From Brevibacillus sp. JNUCC-41 (lineage in GTDB: Bacteria; Bacillota; Bacilli; Bacillales; DSM-1321), in contig NZ_CP062163.1 of the NCBI RefSeq assembly GCF_014844095.1, positions 4,869,501 to 4,933,500 on the forward strand: DNA of 64,000 nt, written 5' to 3'. The position numbers were made by a program, and so were the translations under genes. The notes below the pieces were generated by a model. That model was given only the letters and a program-made list of their open reading frames with translations. It was not told the DNA's origin and did not search any database. How positions within the stretch are numbered: position 1 is the first letter of the stretch; every line of letters starts with the position of its first letter. Of the stretch, positions 62,200 to 64,000 are shown in pieces.

Positions 62200-63312
62200 T
62201 TGCAAGAAGTTTCTGAATCACTCGATCAATTTGATGGAATCGAAGCCTGGACCGAATTAGGAATTTCCATTGGCATTTTTCTAATTTTCCTTTTGCTTCG
62301 AAAAGTATTTACTACATATATATTCAAGTTCTTTCTACGAATTGCAGAAAAACGCAAAGTAGAATTTGCCGCCAACTTAATGCTCGCTATTGAACAACCG
62401 GTAAGATTGCTTATCGTTTTGATTGGTGTCATTATATCCATGCACTATTTTCCGATCGACTCACCTTCGATTGAATTCAGATCGAAAATATATAGATCGT
62501 TTTTTGTTTTCTTATTCTTTTGGACGATTTTTAATATCAGTTCGAGCTTTACTATATTATTTCCGAAATTGGTAAGTAAATTCGGACTTGAAGTCGATCA
62601 AATCGTCATGCCGTTCTTTACGAAAATCATAAAATTAATCATCATTGCTTTTGGTGCCTCCATCATTGCGGAAGAATGGGGATTTAATGTCGATGGATTT
62701 GTTGCGGGGCTTGGTTTGGGTGGTTTGGCTTTCGCTCTTGCCGCTAAAGATACCGTCAGCAATTTCTTTGGGGGTATCGTCATCGTTACCGAAAAACCTT
62801 TTACCATAGGAGATTGGGTCAAAACTCCAAGTGTGGAGGGAACTATCGAAGACATCACATTCCGAAGCACCAAAGTCCGGACTTTTGCCCAAGCTTTAGT
62901 TACAGTCCCAAATGCGACCCTTTCGAATGAACCGATCATCAACTGGTCCAAGATGGGCAAAAGACAGATTGCCTTTCATTTGGGCGTGAATGTCACGACA
63001 CCGAAAGAAAAATTGGAAAATGTCATTAGGAAAATTGAAAAAATGCTCATTGATCATCCTGAAGTGCATCCTGAAACGATTTTGGTTAAATTTGATGAGT
63101 TCAGTCATTCCGGTTTCAACCTTTACCTTTATTTCTTCACGAAAGCGACGGACTTTGGGGGATATTTATCAATAAAAGAAGATGTGAACTTTAAAATAAT
63201 GGAGATATTGGACCAGGAAGATGTACAAATTGCCATTCCTTCACAGGCATTCATTCTTCAAAAAGACTCAAATTTTGAAGCCATGAATGATTTTGAATCC
63301 ATGCGCGACTGA
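62200..63312 (+). CDS. MscS-family mechanosensitive channel
   Basis: A 370-aa channel read from a TTG start with GGAGGAGTAATACA before it. Five helices are predicted at the N-terminus (LGISIGIFLIFLLLRKVFTT, LLIVLIGVIISMHYF, FFVFLFFWTIFNISSSF, IIKLIIIAFGASIIAEEWGF). Then comes the pore helix and hinge GFVAGLGLGGLAFALAAKDT, VSNFFGGIVIVTEKPFTIGD, the beta domain (GTIEDITFRSTKVRTFAQAL, VTVPNATLSNEPIINWSKM) and a C-terminal alpha/beta domain. It acts as an osmotic safety valve. Confidence 0.95.
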   Translation: MQEVSESLDQFDGIEAWTELGISIGIFLIFLLLRKVFTTYIFKFFLRIAEKRKVEFAANLMLAIEQPVRLLIVLIGVIISMHYFPIDSPSIEFRSKIYRSFFVFLFFWTIFNISSSFTILFPKLVSKFGLEVDQIVMPFFTKIIKLIIIAFGASIIAEEWGFNVDGFVAGLGLGGLAFALAAKDTVSNFFGGIVIVTEKPFTIGDWVKTPSVEGTIEDITFRSTKVRTFAQALVTVPNATLSNEPIINWSKMGKRQIAFHLGVNVTTPKEKLENVIRKIEKMLIDHPEVHPETILVKFDEFSHSGFNLYLYFFTKATDFGGYLSIKEDVNFKIMEILDQEDVQIAIPSQAFILQKDSNFEAMNDFESMRD

Positions 63313-63317
63313 CAAAA

Positions 63318-63384
63318 GGACTTGCCCATACGGCAAGTCTCAGACTGTAGACAAACTCGATGAAAATCGAGTTTGTCTATTTTT
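63318..63384 (+). terminator. Tandem hairpin terminators after the MscS gene
   Basis: GACTTGCC/GGCAAGTC (63319-63339) and AGACAAACTCGA/TCGAGTTTGTCT (63349-63378) followed by ATTTTTATG. Confidence 0.8.
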
Positions 63385-63409
63385 ATGGCTTGTACAATTT
63401 GGACCTTGA

Positions 63410-63533
63410 TTTCCACTCCAGGCACTCGCTTTCCGCGGGCGGTCGGGGAGCCTCCTCGGCTTTCGCCTGCGGGGTCTCTCCTAGACGCGCATTTCCCGCA
63501 GGAGTCTCGTACCTTCCGTTCCAATCAACTTTG
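63410..63533 (+). repeat. GC-rich upstream segment of the IS1182-type element
   Basis: The stretch from CCACTCCAGGCACTCGC to CCGTTCCAATCAACT is clearly richer in G+C than its surroundings and full of short complementary words (TTTCCGCGGGC, GCAGGAGTC). It lies directly before the transposase gene. A shortened, diverged copy is at 52733-52806. It probably is the element's left end. Confidence 0.6.
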
Positions 63534-63612
63534 TCTTACCTTTTAGATAGAACCTTTTGCCTGGAGTCATTTTTGTTTTAAAATAGAAGTATTAAAACTT
63601 GAGGTGATGAGG

Positions 63613-64000
63613 ATGCTTTCTAAACATGATTCTATTCAGCGAGATCAACTTGAAATGATTACTTTAGATCAACTGGTGCCACCGAACCATTTGGTTCGTA
63701 AAATAGAGGCTGCCATTGACTTCACTTTCATTTATGACTTGGTGAATGATATGTATTCAGAGATAGGACGCCCAAGTATTGATCCCGTTATTTTAGTTAA
63801 ACTGACTTTCATTCAATATACCTTCGGTATTCGTTCCATGCGTAAAACGATTGAAGAAGTTGAAACCAATATGGCTTACCGTTGGTTCTTAGGCTATGGT
63901 TTCCATGAAAAAGTACCTCATTTCTCTACATTTGGGAAAAATTATGAACGACGCTTTAAAGATACAGACCTGTTTGAACAGATTTTCTATCGCATTTTAA
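63613..64000 (+). CDS. IS1182-type transposase (partial, runs off the window)
   Basis: The first 129 codons are present, from an ATG preceded by GAGGTGATGAGG. The product shows the DUF772 N-terminal domain of IS1182/IS5-like transposases: LEMITLDQLVPPNHLVRKIE, IGRPSIDPVILVKLTFIQYT, GIRSMRKTIEEVETNMAYRW and PHFSTFGKNYERRF. The DDE catalytic part lies outside the window, so intactness cannot be judged. Confidence 0.92.
   Translation, partial: MLSKHDSIQRDQLEMITLDQLVPPNHLVRKIEAAIDFTFIYDLVNDMYSEIGRPSIDPVILVKLTFIQYTFGIRSMRKTIEEVETNMAYRWFLGYGFHEKVPHFSTFGKNYERRFKDTDLFEQIFYRIL

Larger units (their letters stand above)
63390..64000 (+). mobile_element. IS1182-family insertion sequence, left part
   Basis: The GC-rich left segment and the transposase 5' region together form the left part of an insertion sequence. 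The exact left terminus is not determined; it should lie between the MscS terminators (ending near 63384) and 63410. The right end is beyond the window. Confidence 0.75.

Noticed and set aside
1..64000. CRISPR arrays, rRNA genes and prophage modules
   Set aside because: No regularly spaced repeats, rRNA-like sequence or phage structural genes were seen on reading both strands.

Overview
The window reads as chromosome of a low-GC, endospore-forming Bacillaceae bacterium, most like the Bacillus simplex / Peribacillus group. This rests on Bacillus-type gene sets and signals: the yuaF-floT pair behind a sigma-W-like promoter, fruR-fruK-fruA, odhA-odhB, an S-box (SAM-I) leader on yitJ-metH, a BirA box on bioY, a Ku/LigD pair, a SleB-like LysM hydrolase, and strong purine-rich ribosome binding sites, often before TTG or GTG starts. 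Species assignment is inference.

Positions 1-25050 are an accessory, rearranged region. It starts with a partial FMN-dependent glutamate-synthase-like gene, an atypical SDR, a short hypothetical gene and a secreted M28 aminopeptidase. Then come remnants: an IS66 transposase tail, an aminotransferase tail, a 50-bp repeat pair and a small floT scrap. An IclR-controlled unit follows (aminotransferase, TPP enzyme, dicarboxylate/glutamate symporter; 6222-11573) with three near-identical palindromes. Next is a seven-gene catabolic operon (12692-20223: KdgT-type permease, enoyl-CoA hydratase, M29/NicX-like protein, CaiB-type CoA transferase, hexapeptide/gamma-carbonic-anhydrase protein, GlcD, GlcF). 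It lies behind a good -24/-12 sigma-54 promoter and the gene of its probable sigma-54 activator. This operon is the best candidate for an undescribed pathway. It is bracketed by a truncated floT copy (12246-12648) and the intact floT gene (25055-26587) in direct orientation. Another decayed repeat occurs on both sides (11831-12014 and 22489-22664). Between the operon and floT lie three decayed genes: a DUF262/DUF1524 (GmrSD-like) gene, the 5' part of a FadF-type Fe-S oxidoreductase, and a FabG-type tail.

Positions 25055-63312 are mostly ordinary core genome: floT-yuaF, bioY, a YusW lipoprotein, hemolysin III, an ArsR/DUF2087 regulator, a cell wall hydrolase, a GNAT enzyme, a YjbQ protein, the fructose operon, odhAB, a DODA-type dioxygenase, a polysaccharide deacetylase, metH-yitJ, a MOSC protein, ku/ligD, dapF, an NCS2 purine permease, beta-carbonic anhydrase, uppP, a second GNAT, an LrgA/LrgB pair, a DUF2639 peptide, a MurG-type glycosyltransferase and an MscS channel. 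Most units end in clear intrinsic terminators. The window closes inside an IS1182-type transposase gene whose GC-rich upstream segment also has a diverged partial copy near 52.7 kb.

Functional links: yitJ and metH supply 5-methyl-THF and regenerate methionine under SAM control. fruR-K-A take up and phosphorylate fructose. Ku and LigD form a two-protein end-joining system. The sigma-54 operon combines uptake, CoA activation, hydration and flavin/Fe-S oxidation of an unidentified carboxylate.
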